Shown: piece by piece, positions 8,848 through 17,391 of the stretch
How the letters are laid out: each line of letters begins with the position of its first letter
Position numbering within the stretch: position 1 is the stretch's first letter
From: Seonamhaeicola sp. ML3
Lineage (GTDB): Bacteria > Bacteroidota > Bacteroidia > Flavobacteriales > Flavobacteriaceae
Direction: 5' to 3'
Assembly (NCBI RefSeq): GCF_023273855.1
Contig: NZ_CP096884.1
Coordinates: forward strand, 806,001 to 870,000
Length of the DNA: 64,000 nucleotides
Program-made: the position numbers and the translations under genes
The notes under the pieces: model-generated
Told to the model about the DNA's origin: nothing
Seen by the model: only the letters and a program-made list of their open reading frames with translations
Databases searched by the model: none

Positions 8848-9993
8848 TTATACAGTTGCTTCAATTTTAACTAAAGCTTTTTTTAAAGCCTCAAAAAACT
8901 GGTCTACATGCTGTGTTTCAATATTTAATGGCGGCAAAATTCGCAACACCTTTTTATTTGCTGCACCTCCTGTAAATATCTTATAATTATAAATTAAATC
9001 TTTGCGTAGGTCTCCCACTTCAAAATCAAACTCCAAGCCTAGCATTAAGCCTCTTCCTTTTATTTGTTTTATCTGCAGCATTGCCTTTGCTTTTTCAATA
9101 AAATAAGCTCCCATCTCGTTGACATTATCTATTAGATTTTCGTCTTCAATGGTATTTAAAACGGCTAAACCAGCAGCACACGCTAAGTGATTCCCCCCAA
9201 ATGTAGTGCCCAACATGCCATATTTTGCTTCGATATCTGGATGGATTAAAACACCACCTATTGGGAATCCATTCCCCATACCTTTGGCAATGGAAATAAC
9301 ATCTGGTGTAACATTATAATGCTGAAACGTAAAGAATTTACCAGAACGCCCGTAACCAGACTGCACTTCATCTGCGATAAACATGGTATTGTTCGCCTTA
9401 CAAAGTACATCTACTTGCTCGAAAAACTCTCTAGTACCTTGGTCTAAACCACCAACACCTTGAATAAACTCCACAATAACCGCGCAAACATCGCCTTTTT
9501 CGAGCTCTCTTTTTACACCTTCAACATCATTTAATTCTAAAAAAGTTACTTTTTGTTGTGCGTTTAACGGCGCTACGGCATTTGGATTATCGGTTGCTGC
9601 GACAGCGGCTGATGTACGTCCATGAAATCCATTTCTAAAAGCCAGTACACGAGCCTTCCCTGTTTTAAACGAGGCTACTTTCAAGGCATTTTCATTAGCC
9701 TCGGCTCCAGAATTACAAAAGAATAATTGATAATCTTTACAACCAGAAAGCTGTTCTAATTTGTCAGCTAATTGTTTTTGTAACGGATTTTGAATAGCAT
9801 TAGAATAAAACCCTAAGGTTTCAACTTGTGTTGTAACTGCCTTTACATAATTTGGATGTGCATGCCCAATAGAAATCACCGCATGTCCTCCGTAAAGGTC
9901 TAAATACTCAGTTCCTTGGTCATCATATACATGAATGCCTTTGCCCGAAACTGGTGTTACATTATATAATGGATAAACGTCAAATAATGGCAT
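8848..9993 (-). CDS. argD: Acylornithine aminotransferase
   Basis: PLP enzyme (class III aminotransferase) that makes N-acylornithine from N-acylglutamate semialdehyde. The PLP lysine is in ISIAKGMGNGFPIGGV, and the aspartate that contacts the pyridine nitrogen is in TMFIADEVQSGYGRSGK. NSGAEANENALKVA forms the phosphate-binding loop. At 381 residues it is somewhat compact. One base separates it from proC, so translation is probably coupled. In this operon it could also serve as an ornithine aminotransferase linking the proline and arginine branches, but the setting favours the acylornithine role. Confidence 0.93.
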   Translation of the reverse strand: MPLFDVYPLYNVTPVSGKGIHVYDDQGTEYLDLYGGHAVISIGHAHPNYVKAVTTQVETLGFYSNAIQNPLQKQLADKLEQLSGCKDYQLFFCNSGAEANENALKVASFKTGKARVLAFRNGFHGRTSAAVAATDNPNAVAPLNAQQKVTFLELNDVEGVKRELEKGDVCAVIVEFIQGVGGLDQGTREFFEQVDVLCKANNTMFIADEVQSGYGRSGKFFTFQHYNVTPDVISIAKGMGNGFPIGGVLIHPDIEAKYGMLGTTFGGNHLACAAGLAVLNTIEDENLIDNVNEMGAYFIEKAKAMLQIKQIKGRGLMLGLEFDFEVGDLRKDLIYNYKIFTGGAANKKVLRILPPLNIETQHVDQFFEALKKALVKIEATV

Positions 9994-9994
9994 T

Positions 9995-10789
9995 TTAACT
10001 CTTTTTTAATTGATTAATTTTCTCAAACGATGCCGTAATTCCTTGAATTAAGGCAGAGCTCAGTCCTTTGTGCTCCATTTCATTTAAGCCTGCGATAGTA
10101 CATCCACTTGGTGTGGTAACCCTATCAATTTCTGCTTCTGGGTGCCTACCGGATTCTTTAAGTAAACTAGCAGCACCATAGCAGGTTTGTAACGCTAAAT
10201 TATGAGCTTCGTCAGCTTCAAAACCTAACTGAATTGCACCTTGAGTTGTCGCACGCACAAGGCGCATCCAAAATGCAATACCACTGGCGCAAATTACAGT
10301 AGCAGCCTGTATTTGTTCCTCAGGGATTACCATTGTTGTTCCTAGCTGATTAAAAATACTTTTCGCTAATTCAAGCTTCAACTGCCCCGCATCATTAGCC
10401 GATAAACAGGTCATGGACTTCCCTATGGAAATCGCCGTATTTGGCATCACACGAATAATATGTTTATCATCGCCTATAATACTTTCAATTTTAGCTATTG
10501 AAAACCCTGCAGCCACCGACATTATTACATGGTCTTCGGTAATTAAAGGTTCTAATTCCTTTAAAACACCTTCAATATGTCGCGGCTGAAGTGCAAAAAT
10601 CACAATATCACTATTCTCTACAGCCGTGGCGTTGCTGTTTGTGATTTTCACATAATCTTCATCTACAAAGGCATTGACTTGTGCCGTATTTCTATCACTT
10701 AAATACAACGATGTAAACGACTTATTTTTAATAAGCCCTTTTGCAATTGAGCTTCCTAAATTCCCGGTTCCAATGATGGCTATTTTCAT
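9995..10789 (-). CDS. proC: Pyrroline-5-carboxylate reductase
   Basis: NAD(P)H-dependent reduction of pyrroline-5-carboxylate to proline. The Rossmann start is MKIAIIGTGNLGSSIAKGLI and the family signature near the C-terminus reads ESGRHPEAEIDRVTTPSGCT followed by IAGL. RVMPNTAISIGKSMT matches the conserved MPN motif. Length 264 is normal. The gap of 174 bp up to argC holds a REP-like doublet and is the largest interruption in the operon. Its presence between argC and argD is typical of the mixed arginine/proline operons of flavobacteria. Confidence 0.95.
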   Translation of the reverse strand: MKIAIIGTGNLGSSIAKGLIKNKSFTSLYLSDRNTAQVNAFVDEDYVKITNSNATAVENSDIVIFALQPRHIEGVLKELEPLITEDHVIMSVAAGFSIAKIESIIGDDKHIIRVMPNTAISIGKSMTCLSANDAGQLKLELAKSIFNQLGTTMVIPEEQIQAATVICASGIAFWMRLVRATTQGAIQLGFEADEAHNLALQTCYGAASLLKESGRHPEAEIDRVTTPSGCTIAGLNEMEHKGLSSALIQGITASFEKINQLKKS

Positions 10790-10801
10790 AATACTAAAAA
10801 G

Positions 10802-10965
10802 AAGCCTCCCCCAACCCCTCCAAAGGAGGGGGAGTACTTACTCATATTTTAAAATTATTATATTCATTTTTAAGCCTTTCAGCTTTTTTTTCATTTTCAA
10901 CTCTACTCAGACGTAACACTCCGCATGAGTAAAATCCCTCCCCTTCGGGGAGGTTAGGTGGGGCT
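10802..10965. repeat. Inverted pair of C-rich REP-like hairpins
   Basis: Left copy (10802-10845) has CCTCCCCCAACCCCTCC, then AAAGGAGGGGG and ACTCAT. The right copy (10924-10965) is the inverted version: ATGAGT, then CCCTCCCCTTCGGGGAGG and TTAGGTGGGGCT. The two face each other around 78 bp of AT-rich DNA, the arrangement called a REPIN. A third single copy lies at 16057-16102. The right copy ends at the argC stop codon. Confidence 0.75.
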
Positions 10966-11947
10966 AAAAATAAGTTCCTTTCAAACCTAAGCCCATAGTT
11001 TCTTCCAATCCAAACATTAAATTCATATTCTGTATGGCTTGTCCAGAAGCGCCCTTTAGTAAATTATCAATCGTACTTGTAATTAATAATTTATCATTAT
11101 GCTTATGCAAATGCACTAAACACTTGTTGGTGTTTACCACTTGTTTCATATGCAAAAACTCATCCGACACAAATGTAAATTTTGCATCCTCATAAAACGA
11201 CTTATAAATAGATTTCGCATTGTCTACAGAACCATTAAAATCGGTATAAATAGTCGCAAAAATACCTCTAGAAAAATTACCTCTATTTGGCATAAAAATA
11301 ATTTCTGAAGAAAAATTGGCTTGCAACTGATGTACCGACTGATTAATCTCGCCTAAATGCTGATGCGTAAATGGTTTGTAGTACGAAAAATTATTATCTC
11401 GCCAGGTATAATGCGTTGTAGCAGATAACGAGGTTCCTGCACCAGTGGCACCAGTAACCGCATTAATATGCACATCCTTTTTAAGTAAACCAGCATCAGC
11501 CAAAGGCAATAATCCTAACTGAACAGCCGTAGCAAAACACCCAGGATTAGCAATATAATTCGCATTTACAATAGCCTCTTTATTCAATTCTGGTAATCCA
11601 TATACAAAGGTTTTACCATTAAAAACTTTATCGGCTTCCAATCTAAAATCGTTACCTAAATCAATAATTTTAGTACTATCAGAAAACGTATTAGCCGATA
11701 AAAACTTAACCGAATTTCCGTGCCCTAAGCACAGAAATAACACATCTACATTTGGGTTAACAGTATCTGTAAACACACGGTTTAAAGACCCCACCAAATC
11801 TTGGTGTACTTTAGAAATTTGATTTCCTGCATTACTTGTACTATACACAAAATCTATCTCCACCTCAGGATGATGCATCAATAATCTAATAAGCTCTCCT
11901 GCGGTGTACCCTGCGCCTCCTATTATGCCTACTTTTATATTCTTCAT
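10964..11947 (-). CDS. argC: N-acyl-gamma-glutamyl-phosphate reductase
   Basis: Reduces N-acylglutamyl phosphate to the semialdehyde with NADPH. N-terminal Rossmann motif IKVGIIGGAGYTAGELIRLL (residues 4-23) and the catalytic-cysteine signature NYIANPGCFATAVQLGLLPL are clear. The His of the active site is probably in KPFTHQHLGEI. The 327 residues fit the short (class II-like) form found in Bacteroidota. It lies 53 bp after argG; that gap carries a palindromic repeat. Its stop codon abuts the REP-like element, and the C-terminus GLKGTYF looks natural. Confidence 0.95.
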   Translation of the reverse strand: MKNIKVGIIGGAGYTAGELIRLLMHHPEVEIDFVYSTSNAGNQISKVHQDLVGSLNRVFTDTVNPNVDVLFLCLGHGNSVKFLSANTFSDSTKIIDLGNDFRLEADKVFNGKTFVYGLPELNKEAIVNANYIANPGCFATAVQLGLLPLADAGLLKKDVHINAVTGATGAGTSLSATTHYTWRDNNFSYYKPFTHQHLGEINQSVHQLQANFSSEIIFMPNRGNFSRGIFATIYTDFNGSVDNAKSIYKSFYEDAKFTFVSDEFLHMKQVVNTNKCLVHLHKHNDKLLITSTIDNLLKGASGQAIQNMNLMFGLEETMGLGLKGTYF

Positions 11948-11965
11948 TTCAATTTATAATTCTAT

Positions 11966-11994
11966 TGAGATGCTGAAACGAGTTCAGCATAACA
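11966..11994. repeat. ATGCTGAA/TTCAGCAT palindromic repeat
   Basis: Perfect arms ATGCTGAA (11970-11977) and TTCAGCAT (11983-11990) in the argG-argC gap. The same element in opposite orientation is at 39059-39090. Confidence 0.75.
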
Positions 11995-12000
11995 AAACGA

Positions 12001-13176
12001 TTAAGAGTTTACCTGCTGATAAATCTTGTTTTGATTTCCTATTATTTTAATAAATCCTTTAGCATCGTCGGCAGTCCATGCTTTATTTTCTTCGCCATAA
12101 CTACCAAACTTCGCACTCATTAAATCATGTTCCGATGTGATACCATCTAATGAGAAATGATAAGGCTTTAACGTTACGATAACATCTCCTGAAACTTTTT
12201 CTTGACTGTTAGATAAGAACGCTTCAATATCTCGCATTACAGGGTCTAAATACTGCCCTTCGTGTAAATGCATGCCGTAGAAACTAGATAAGTATTCCTT
12301 ATGTTGCAATTGCCACTTGGTTAGCGTATGCTTTTCTAATAAATGGTGTGCTTTCACAGTAATTAAAGCCGCTGCAGCTTCAAATCCTACACGACCTTTT
12401 ATACCCACAATGGTATCGCCTACGTGAATATCTCTACCAATAGCATAAGCCGATGCTAAATCATTCAATTTTTCAATATTTACCTCTGGTGCATTAGTTG
12501 TGCCATTCAAGGCTACAACCTCGCCTTTTTCAAAAGTTAAAGTTACTTTTTCCTCGCCTTCTTTTTCTAATTGCGATGGATACGCTTCACTTGGTAATGG
12601 CTTTTCAGAAGTCAATGTTTCTGCACCACCTACACTCGTACCCCACAACCCTTTGTTTACAGAGTATTGCGCTTTTTCCCAAGACATATCAATACCATTA
12701 GCCTTTAAATAATCTATCTCTTCTTGTCTTGATAGTTTTTGGTCTCTTATTGGCGTGATGATTTTAATACCAGGTGCCAGCGTTTGAAAAATCATATCAA
12801 AACGCACTTGGTCGTTTCCAGCACCAGTACTTCCGTGGGCAATGTATTCAGCATCAATACTTTTGGCGTATTCAATAATTTCAATAGCTTGTACAATACG
12901 CTCAGCACTTACAGACAATGGGTAGGTGTTGTTTTTCAATACGTTACCAAAAATTAAATACTTCACTACCTTTTGGTAAAAGGTTGCTACAGCATCAATA
13001 TTTTTATAGGTAGACACACCCATTTTATAGGCATTACTTTCAATGTGTTTAATTTCGTCTTGTGTAAAACCTCCTGTGTTTACACTTACCGCATGCACAT
13101 CGTATTCTTTGGATAAACTTACCGCACAATACGATGTATCTAATCCGCCACTGTAGGCTATTACTAATTTTTTCAT
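12001..13176 (-). CDS. argG: Argininosuccinate synthase
   Basis: ATP-dependent condensation of citrulline and aspartate. The PP-loop is KLVIAYSGGLDTSYCAVSL at the N-terminus; EYIAHGSTGAGNDQVRFD is the second conserved block that binds citrulline and ATP. At 391 residues the length is normal. It starts 9 bp after the upstream GNAT gene and is the second gene of the operon. Having argG at the front of the operon is common in flavobacteria. Confidence 0.96.
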   Translation of the reverse strand: MKKLVIAYSGGLDTSYCAVSLSKEYDVHAVSVNTGGFTQDEIKHIESNAYKMGVSTYKNIDAVATFYQKVVKYLIFGNVLKNNTYPLSVSAERIVQAIEIIEYAKSIDAEYIAHGSTGAGNDQVRFDMIFQTLAPGIKIITPIRDQKLSRQEEIDYLKANGIDMSWEKAQYSVNKGLWGTSVGGAETLTSEKPLPSEAYPSQLEKEGEEKVTLTFEKGEVVALNGTTNAPEVNIEKLNDLASAYAIGRDIHVGDTIVGIKGRVGFEAAAALITVKAHHLLEKHTLTKWQLQHKEYLSSFYGMHLHEGQYLDPVMRDIEAFLSNSQEKVSGDVIVTLKPYHFSLDGITSEHDLMSAKFGSYGEENKAWTADDAKGFIKIIGNQNKIYQQVNS

Positions 13177-13185
13177 GAATTTGTT

Positions 13186-13800
13186 TTAACTAATATTTTT
13201 GAGAATCTTATTAAACTGATTGATTTTAGATTCGAAATATGGATTAACGTAATACTTATATTTAAACTCATCCCTCAATTTCCCTAATTTCTCAAGTGTT
13301 TCAATTAAAACAGGAGATAAGTCTTTTAATGTAATAAACTTCATGCCTAACAACTCATTATTTAGATGCACAGTTTTATCTTGGGCTATTGAAATAAGAA
13401 ATGCTTTTGAAAATTTTTTGGTCAACGCATCCATTAGTAACAACCCTAGATTGTGATTTCTATAGGTTTTATGAATCCATAGAGAGGAACGCTCGTACAC
13501 AGAGTGTTTTTCTATGGTATGTCTGTGTGCGAAGATATGACCAACAATCTCGGCATCTTTCATAATTAAAAAGCAACCATTTTTCAACCTATCATGTAAC
13601 ATCCCAACACTGGCATGATACATGGCAGGAAGATTTTTAGTTCTTTCTGAAATGACCTGTAATTGTGTTCTGGAAATGTCGTGTGTAAAAACAACTACCA
13701 ATCCTTTTTCTTTACAAAAGGTTGTTGCTTCTAGCAGCGCTTTATTAATGCTTTTTTCCAATGTCGTTTCCATGTTTAGTTGCTGTTTTTTGCAAAACAT
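13186..13800 (-). CDS. GNAT-family acyltransferase heading the arginine operon (candidate N-acylglutamate synthase)
   Basis: A 204-residue GNAT-fold protein. The central part shows the acetyl-CoA site pattern (SLWIHKTYRNHNLGLLLMDA, about residues 130-149, in place of the usual Q/RxxGxG/A) after a strand with EIVGHIFAHRH. It is the first gene of the arg operon, which otherwise contains neither argA nor argJ, so a GNAT enzyme making N-acetyl- or N-succinylglutamate is the natural inference. I recall a GNAT protein being assigned to this step in Bacteroides by genetics, but cannot confirm homology here. I kept the first ATG because AAATAAAAA stands directly before it; the ATG at 13773 (METTLEK) is the alternative. 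Confidence 0.7.
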   Translation of the reverse strand: MFCKKQQLNMETTLEKSINKALLEATTFCKEKGLVVVFTHDISRTQLQVISERTKNLPAMYHASVGMLHDRLKNGCFLIMKDAEIVGHIFAHRHTIEKHSVYERSSLWIHKTYRNHNLGLLLMDALTKKFSKAFLISIAQDKTVHLNNELLGMKFITLKDLSPVLIETLEKLGKLRDEFKYKYYVNPYFESKINQFNKILKNIS

Positions 13801-14104
13801 TTTTTATTTCAACAGTTAACCTTAAACCAACAGTTTTAGGTTGAAAATTATAATTCTGTCAAAAGTTTCCTTTTTAGGGAACAATTTTAATACTTCAATA
13901 AATAACGAAAATCGCGAAAGTGAATTACTTTCTTAAATAGATACACCCCACTAGGGGCGTGTTTGAGGAAAACGCACAACAACTGCTTCAGCATTTGCAA
14001 CTGAAACATAAGAGATAAAAGATATGTTGTTTTCTGTTTTCACTGAATAACCATCTTAACTATTAACTCTAAATCGTCGGCGTGAGCCCCTTTCGTTAAT
14101 ATGA
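13801..14104 (-). promoter_or_regulatory. Long leader of the arginine operon with alternative hairpins and a 40-codon ORF
   Basis: About 300 bases separate the predicted transcription start from the first gene. AGGGGC at 14086-14091 can pair with GCCCCT at 13953-13958, while the latter can instead form a 7-bp hairpin with GGGGTGT at 13943-13949, so two exclusive folds exist. An ORF of 40 codons (14009 to 13887, MFQLQMLKQLLCVFLKHAP and onward) spans the second hairpin; it has only two arginines, both near its end. No T-run follows the hairpin, so a plain terminator-type attenuator is not supported. Confidence 0.4.
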
Positions 14105-14108
14105 GGGG

Positions 14109-14138
14109 CAAAATTACAACTTATTATGAATTTAGCAA
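14109..14138 (-). promoter_or_regulatory. Promoter of the arginine/proline operon
   Basis: On the minus strand TTG (14136-14138), 19 bases, then TAATTTTG (14109-14116): a full match to the Bacteroidota consensus TTG-N19-TAnnTTTG. Transcription should begin near 14103. Confidence 0.75.
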
Positions 14139-14181
14139 CTTATAACTGTAAAAAATAAAATCTACGAAAATAAAAATTGTT

Positions 14182-14985
14182 TTAATCCAACGCTCTAATC
14201 CAAATATTTCTATAACTAACGCGACTGTTATCGCCATGGTCTTGTAACATTAAAGGTAGTTTACCATGTGGCTTGTACTTTGGTAAACCTATATAAGCTA
14301 CAGCTCCTTGTATTTCAAAATTATCCTGAATTAACACACCGTTGTGTAATACTGTAATCGTTGCTTCTTTGATCACACGTCCTAAATCATTAAACCTTGG
14401 TGCGTGAAAAATAATATCGTAAGTATTCCAATCGCCGCTTGCAACTGACGCTTTTACCAATGGCACCGATTGTTTGTATATGGCTCCAACCTGTCCGTTA
14501 ACATAAGTATTGTTGTTGTTATTATCTAAAATTTGAACTTCATATTGCCCTTGTAAGAACACGCCACTATTAGCACGGTGTTGTCCGTCTCCTTGAATAT
14601 CCTTTGGCGATTTCCATTCTATGTGTAATTGTACGCTCCCAAATTGTTGCTTGGTTTGAATGTCTCCAGACTTATCTTTAACCGTCATTGAACCATCTTC
14701 ATTTAAAATCCATTGTACGGTACTACCATCTTTTACGTGTTCCCAAGCTTCAAAATTGCTACCATCAAAAAGTACAATGGCATCACTAGGTGCTCCGTTT
14801 TGCCCTTTTGGATTTACTGTTGGCGGTACAGGTTTATATAGCTCTGTCTCTTCAGGAGTTTTGGGTTCTTCTTTATTGAGAGCTTTTTCTTTGGCTAACT
14901 TTTCACTTTTATCTTCAAGCAAAAAGTTACAGGAACTTATTGCAAGCAGTAATAGCAATAAGGGCAGAATTCGCTTAAAAACCAT
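14182..14985 (-). CDS. DUF1080 (3-keto-disaccharide hydrolase family) lipoprotein
   Basis: Lipoprotein with signal peptide and lipobox ISSC (Cys19), followed by an acidic/lysine-rich linker to about residue 70 and one concanavalin-like jelly-roll domain (LFDGSNFEAWEHVKDGSTVQ to the end). Family PF06439, long called DUF1080, is now named for hydrolysis of 3-keto disaccharides. HIEWKSPKDIQGDGQHRANS and the following SGVFLQGQYEVQILDN are the conserved core of the fold. It is the last gene of the minus-strand sugar operon and starts 3 bp after the TIM-barrel gene. A second, diverged family member is encoded at 23150-23932. The exact bond cleaved is not readable from the sequence. Confidence 0.82.
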   Translation of the reverse strand: MVFKRILPLLLLLLAISSCNFLLEDKSEKLAKEKALNKEEPKTPEETELYKPVPPTVNPKGQNGAPSDAIVLFDGSNFEAWEHVKDGSTVQWILNEDGSMTVKDKSGDIQTKQQFGSVQLHIEWKSPKDIQGDGQHRANSGVFLQGQYEVQILDNNNNNTYVNGQVGAIYKQSVPLVKASVASGDWNTYDIIFHAPRFNDLGRVIKEATITVLHNGVLIQDNFEIQGAVAYIGLPKYKPHGKLPLMLQDHGDNSRVSYRNIWIRALD

Positions 14986-14988
14986 GGC

Positions 14989-16041
14989 TTAGATTCCTAG
15001 TATACTTTTTAAATAATCTTCATCTATATCGCCACCAGCAAAATCATCAAAACTTCTTGTAGCGGCTTCAATAATATGTTTTTGAATGAAAGGCGCGCCT
15101 TCCCTTGCGCCTTGTTCTGAGGATTTAATACAACACTCCCATTCCATAACCGCCCATAAATCGAGTCCGTATTTGGTTAATTTTGAAAAAATGGCACTAA
15201 AATCTACCTGTCCATCTCCCAAACTTCTAAAGCGTCCTGCTCTATCTTTCCAATCGGCATAACCACCATACACACCTTGTCGTCCTGTGGGGTTAAACTC
15301 AGCATCTTTTACATGAAACGCTCTAATACGCTCATGATAAATATCAACAAACTGCAAATAATCCAGTTGCTGTAACACAAAATGACTTGGGTCGTATAAT
15401 AGATTCGCTCTTGAATGATTCCCACTAGCTTCTAAAAAACGCTCGTACGACACACCATCGTGCAAATCTTCGCCTGGATGAATTTCATAACACACATCTA
15501 CGCCACAGTCATCAAAATGATTTAAAATAGGCAACCACCTTTTAGCCAACTCTTTAAAACCCATATCTACCAAACCAGTTGGTCGTTGTGGCCAAGGGTA
15601 TACAGTATGCCACATCAGGGCTCCAGAGAAGGTCGCATGTGCATTTAAACCCAATCTCTTACTGGCAGTTCCAGATTTTTTTACAAAATCTATCGCCCAT
15701 TCGGTTCTGGTTTTAGGATTGCCTCGAACAGCTTCTGGAGCAAAACCATCAAACATGGTGTCATAGGCTGGGTTTACAGCAACTAATTGCCCTTGTAAAT
15801 GGGTAGATAATTCCGTGATTTCTAATCCATAAGACTGTACTTTTCCTTTAAGCTCGTCGCAATAGGTTTGACTTTCCGCTGCTTTATCAATATCTATTAA
15901 GCTAGATTCCCATGTGGGTATTTGTACGCCTTTGTATCCTAAATCGGCAGCCCATTTACACATACCGTCTAAACTATTAAATGGTGCTTCGCTACCTGCA
16001 AATTGTGCTAAAAATACCGCTGGTCCTTTTATTGTTTTCAT
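14989..16041 (-). CDS. Sugar phosphate isomerase/epimerase family TIM barrel, cytoplasmic
   Basis: Xylose-isomerase-like TIM barrel (AP endonuclease 2 superfamily), 350 residues, with no signal peptide. Candidate divalent-metal ligands appear in the usual order: Glu in VDVCYEIHPGEDLHDG, Asp/His in LLYDPSHFVLQQ, His/Asp in IRAFHVKDAEFNP and Glu in LWAVMEWECC. Enzymes of this type isomerise or epimerise keto sugars, and several act in inositol or 3-keto-sugar catabolism. It stands between the Gfo/Idh/MocA gene (197 bp upstream, gap with repeats) and the DUF1080 lipoprotein (3 bp downstream), which supports a role with oxidised sugars. The substrate is unknown. Confidence 0.82.
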   Translation of the reverse strand: MKTIKGPAVFLAQFAGSEAPFNSLDGMCKWAADLGYKGVQIPTWESSLIDIDKAAESQTYCDELKGKVQSYGLEITELSTHLQGQLVAVNPAYDTMFDGFAPEAVRGNPKTRTEWAIDFVKKSGTASKRLGLNAHATFSGALMWHTVYPWPQRPTGLVDMGFKELAKRWLPILNHFDDCGVDVCYEIHPGEDLHDGVSYERFLEASGNHSRANLLYDPSHFVLQQLDYLQFVDIYHERIRAFHVKDAEFNPTGRQGVYGGYADWKDRAGRFRSLGDGQVDFSAIFSKLTKYGLDLWAVMEWECCIKSSEQGAREGAPFIQKHIIEAATRSFDDFAGGDIDEDYLKSILGI

Positions 16042-16056
16042 AAATTCTTTATACCA

Positions 16057-16102
16057 AAAGCCCCACCTAACCTCCCAAAAGGGGAAGAACTGAGTACTTG
16101 AT
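16057..16102. repeat. Single REP-like C-rich hairpin
   Basis: AGCCCCACCTAACCTCCC, AAAAGGGGA and a GAGTACTT tail match the element seen twice at 10802-10965. It lies in the gap between two genes of the sugar operon. Confidence 0.7.
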
Positions 16103-16200
16103 TATTATTTTCTTTTATATCCTTAACTGGCTTTAACTAATATTTCTCTTCGAAAAGCTCTATTTCTTAATCCTCTTAAAGAGGGAAATACAATCTCCAA

Positions 16201-16230
16201 GACCTGTCAGGTTTTAAAACCTTACAGGTC
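16201..16230. repeat. 30-bp near-perfect palindrome
   Basis: Arms GACCTGTCAGGTTTT and AAAACCTTACAGGTC pair with a single mismatch and no loop, right after the Gfo/Idh/MocA gene stop. It could form a hairpin that ends or processes the message, or be another dispersed flavobacterial palindrome. Confidence 0.65.
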
Positions 16231-16238
16231 TGTGGTAG

Positions 16239-17384
16239 CTAAATCTTCGTCCAATTAGCATTGTTCTTATCACTTTCTACAGCAGCGTAAATAAATTTCA
16301 TGCCACGCACACCATCTGCAATAGTTGGATAATCTGGATTTTCAATAGTTTCCCCTTCTTTTATGGCTGTTAAGTGCAATGCGAAATTCTTATATATCGT
16401 AGCGAACGCTTCCAGATAACCTTCGGGATGTCCTGCTGGAATCCTACAAACCGCCAAAGCTTCGTCGTGCAAACCGTTACCGTTCGGTGTATAAGTTGTT
16501 TTAGGTGCCTCTAGCCAACGCGCTGTTAGTTCATTTGGATTTTCTTGATACCATTCTATACTACCTTTTGTACCATATACTTTAATGCCCAAATTGTTTT
16601 CTTCACCCAGTGCTATTTGTGAAATAGAGATTGTGCCTTTTGCACCATTTTCCATACGTATCAACATATTGCCATCGTCATCCAAAACTCTGCCTTCTCC
16701 AAAGCGTCCTAAATCGGCTGCAATTTCTTCAATTTTTAAGCCTGTAATGTATTCTATCAAGTTTTCAGCATGTGTACCAATATCGCCTAAAGCACCTCCG
16801 ATTCCTGAACGCTTAGGGTCTACCCGCCATGCAGCTTGTTTTTGTTCGGTTTTTTCTAATGATGTAGATAACCATCCTTGCAAATATTGCGCTTGTATTT
16901 TTCTAATGATACCTAGTTCGCCTTTAGCCACCATAGCTTTGGCTTGTTTTACCATAGAATTCCCCGTATAATTATGGGTTAGCGCAAATAATTTTCCGCT
17001 TTTAGCAACTACGTCTTGTAATGCTTCAGCCTCCTCTAAAGTTAAGGTTACTGGTTTATCGCACACCACATGAAAACCATTCTCTAAAGCCAATTTTGCA
17101 GGTGGAAAATGCATGTGATTTGGCGTTACGATGGCTACAAAGTCCATTCTAACATCTTCGGGGAGTGCTTTCTCCTTTACAATCATTTCTTCAAATGTTC
17201 CATAGCATCTTGTTTCATCTAGACCTAATGCTATCCCAGAAGTAATCGATTTTTCGGCAGTGCTACTAAAGGCACCGCACACCAACTCAATCATCCCATC
17301 TATGCCTGCAGCTTTTCTATGCACATCGCCGATAAAAGAGCCAGTACCACCCCCGACCATTCCCATTCTTAATTTTCTACTCAT
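16239..17384 (-). CDS. Gfo/Idh/MocA family NAD(P)-dependent oxidoreductase
   Basis: Sugar dehydrogenase-type protein of 381 residues. N-terminal Rossmann motif MGMVGGGTGSFIGDVHRKAA, then the family motif HVVCDKPVTLTLEEAE whose Lys lies at the active site, and GGALGDIGTHAENLIEYITG with the likely catalytic His. No signal peptide, hence cytoplasmic. In 3-keto-glycoside catabolism such enzymes reduce the released 3-keto sugar back to the ordinary sugar, and inositol dehydrogenase activity is also common in the family. It is 7 bp after the MFS permease gene, so import and reduction are probably coexpressed. Substrate and cofactor preference remain open. Confidence 0.87.
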   Translation of the reverse strand: MSRKLRMGMVGGGTGSFIGDVHRKAAGIDGMIELVCGAFSSTAEKSITSGIALGLDETRCYGTFEEMIVKEKALPEDVRMDFVAIVTPNHMHFPPAKLALENGFHVVCDKPVTLTLEEAEALQDVVAKSGKLFALTHNYTGNSMVKQAKAMVAKGELGIIRKIQAQYLQGWLSTSLEKTEQKQAAWRVDPKRSGIGGALGDIGTHAENLIEYITGLKIEEIAADLGRFGEGRVLDDDGNMLIRMENGAKGTISISQIALGEENNLGIKVYGTKGSIEWYQENPNELTARWLEAPKTTYTPNGNGLHDEALAVCRIPAGHPEGYLEAFATIYKNFALHLTAIKEGETIENPDYPTIADGVRGMKFIYAAVESDKNNANWTKI

Positions 17385-17391
17385 AAATAAT

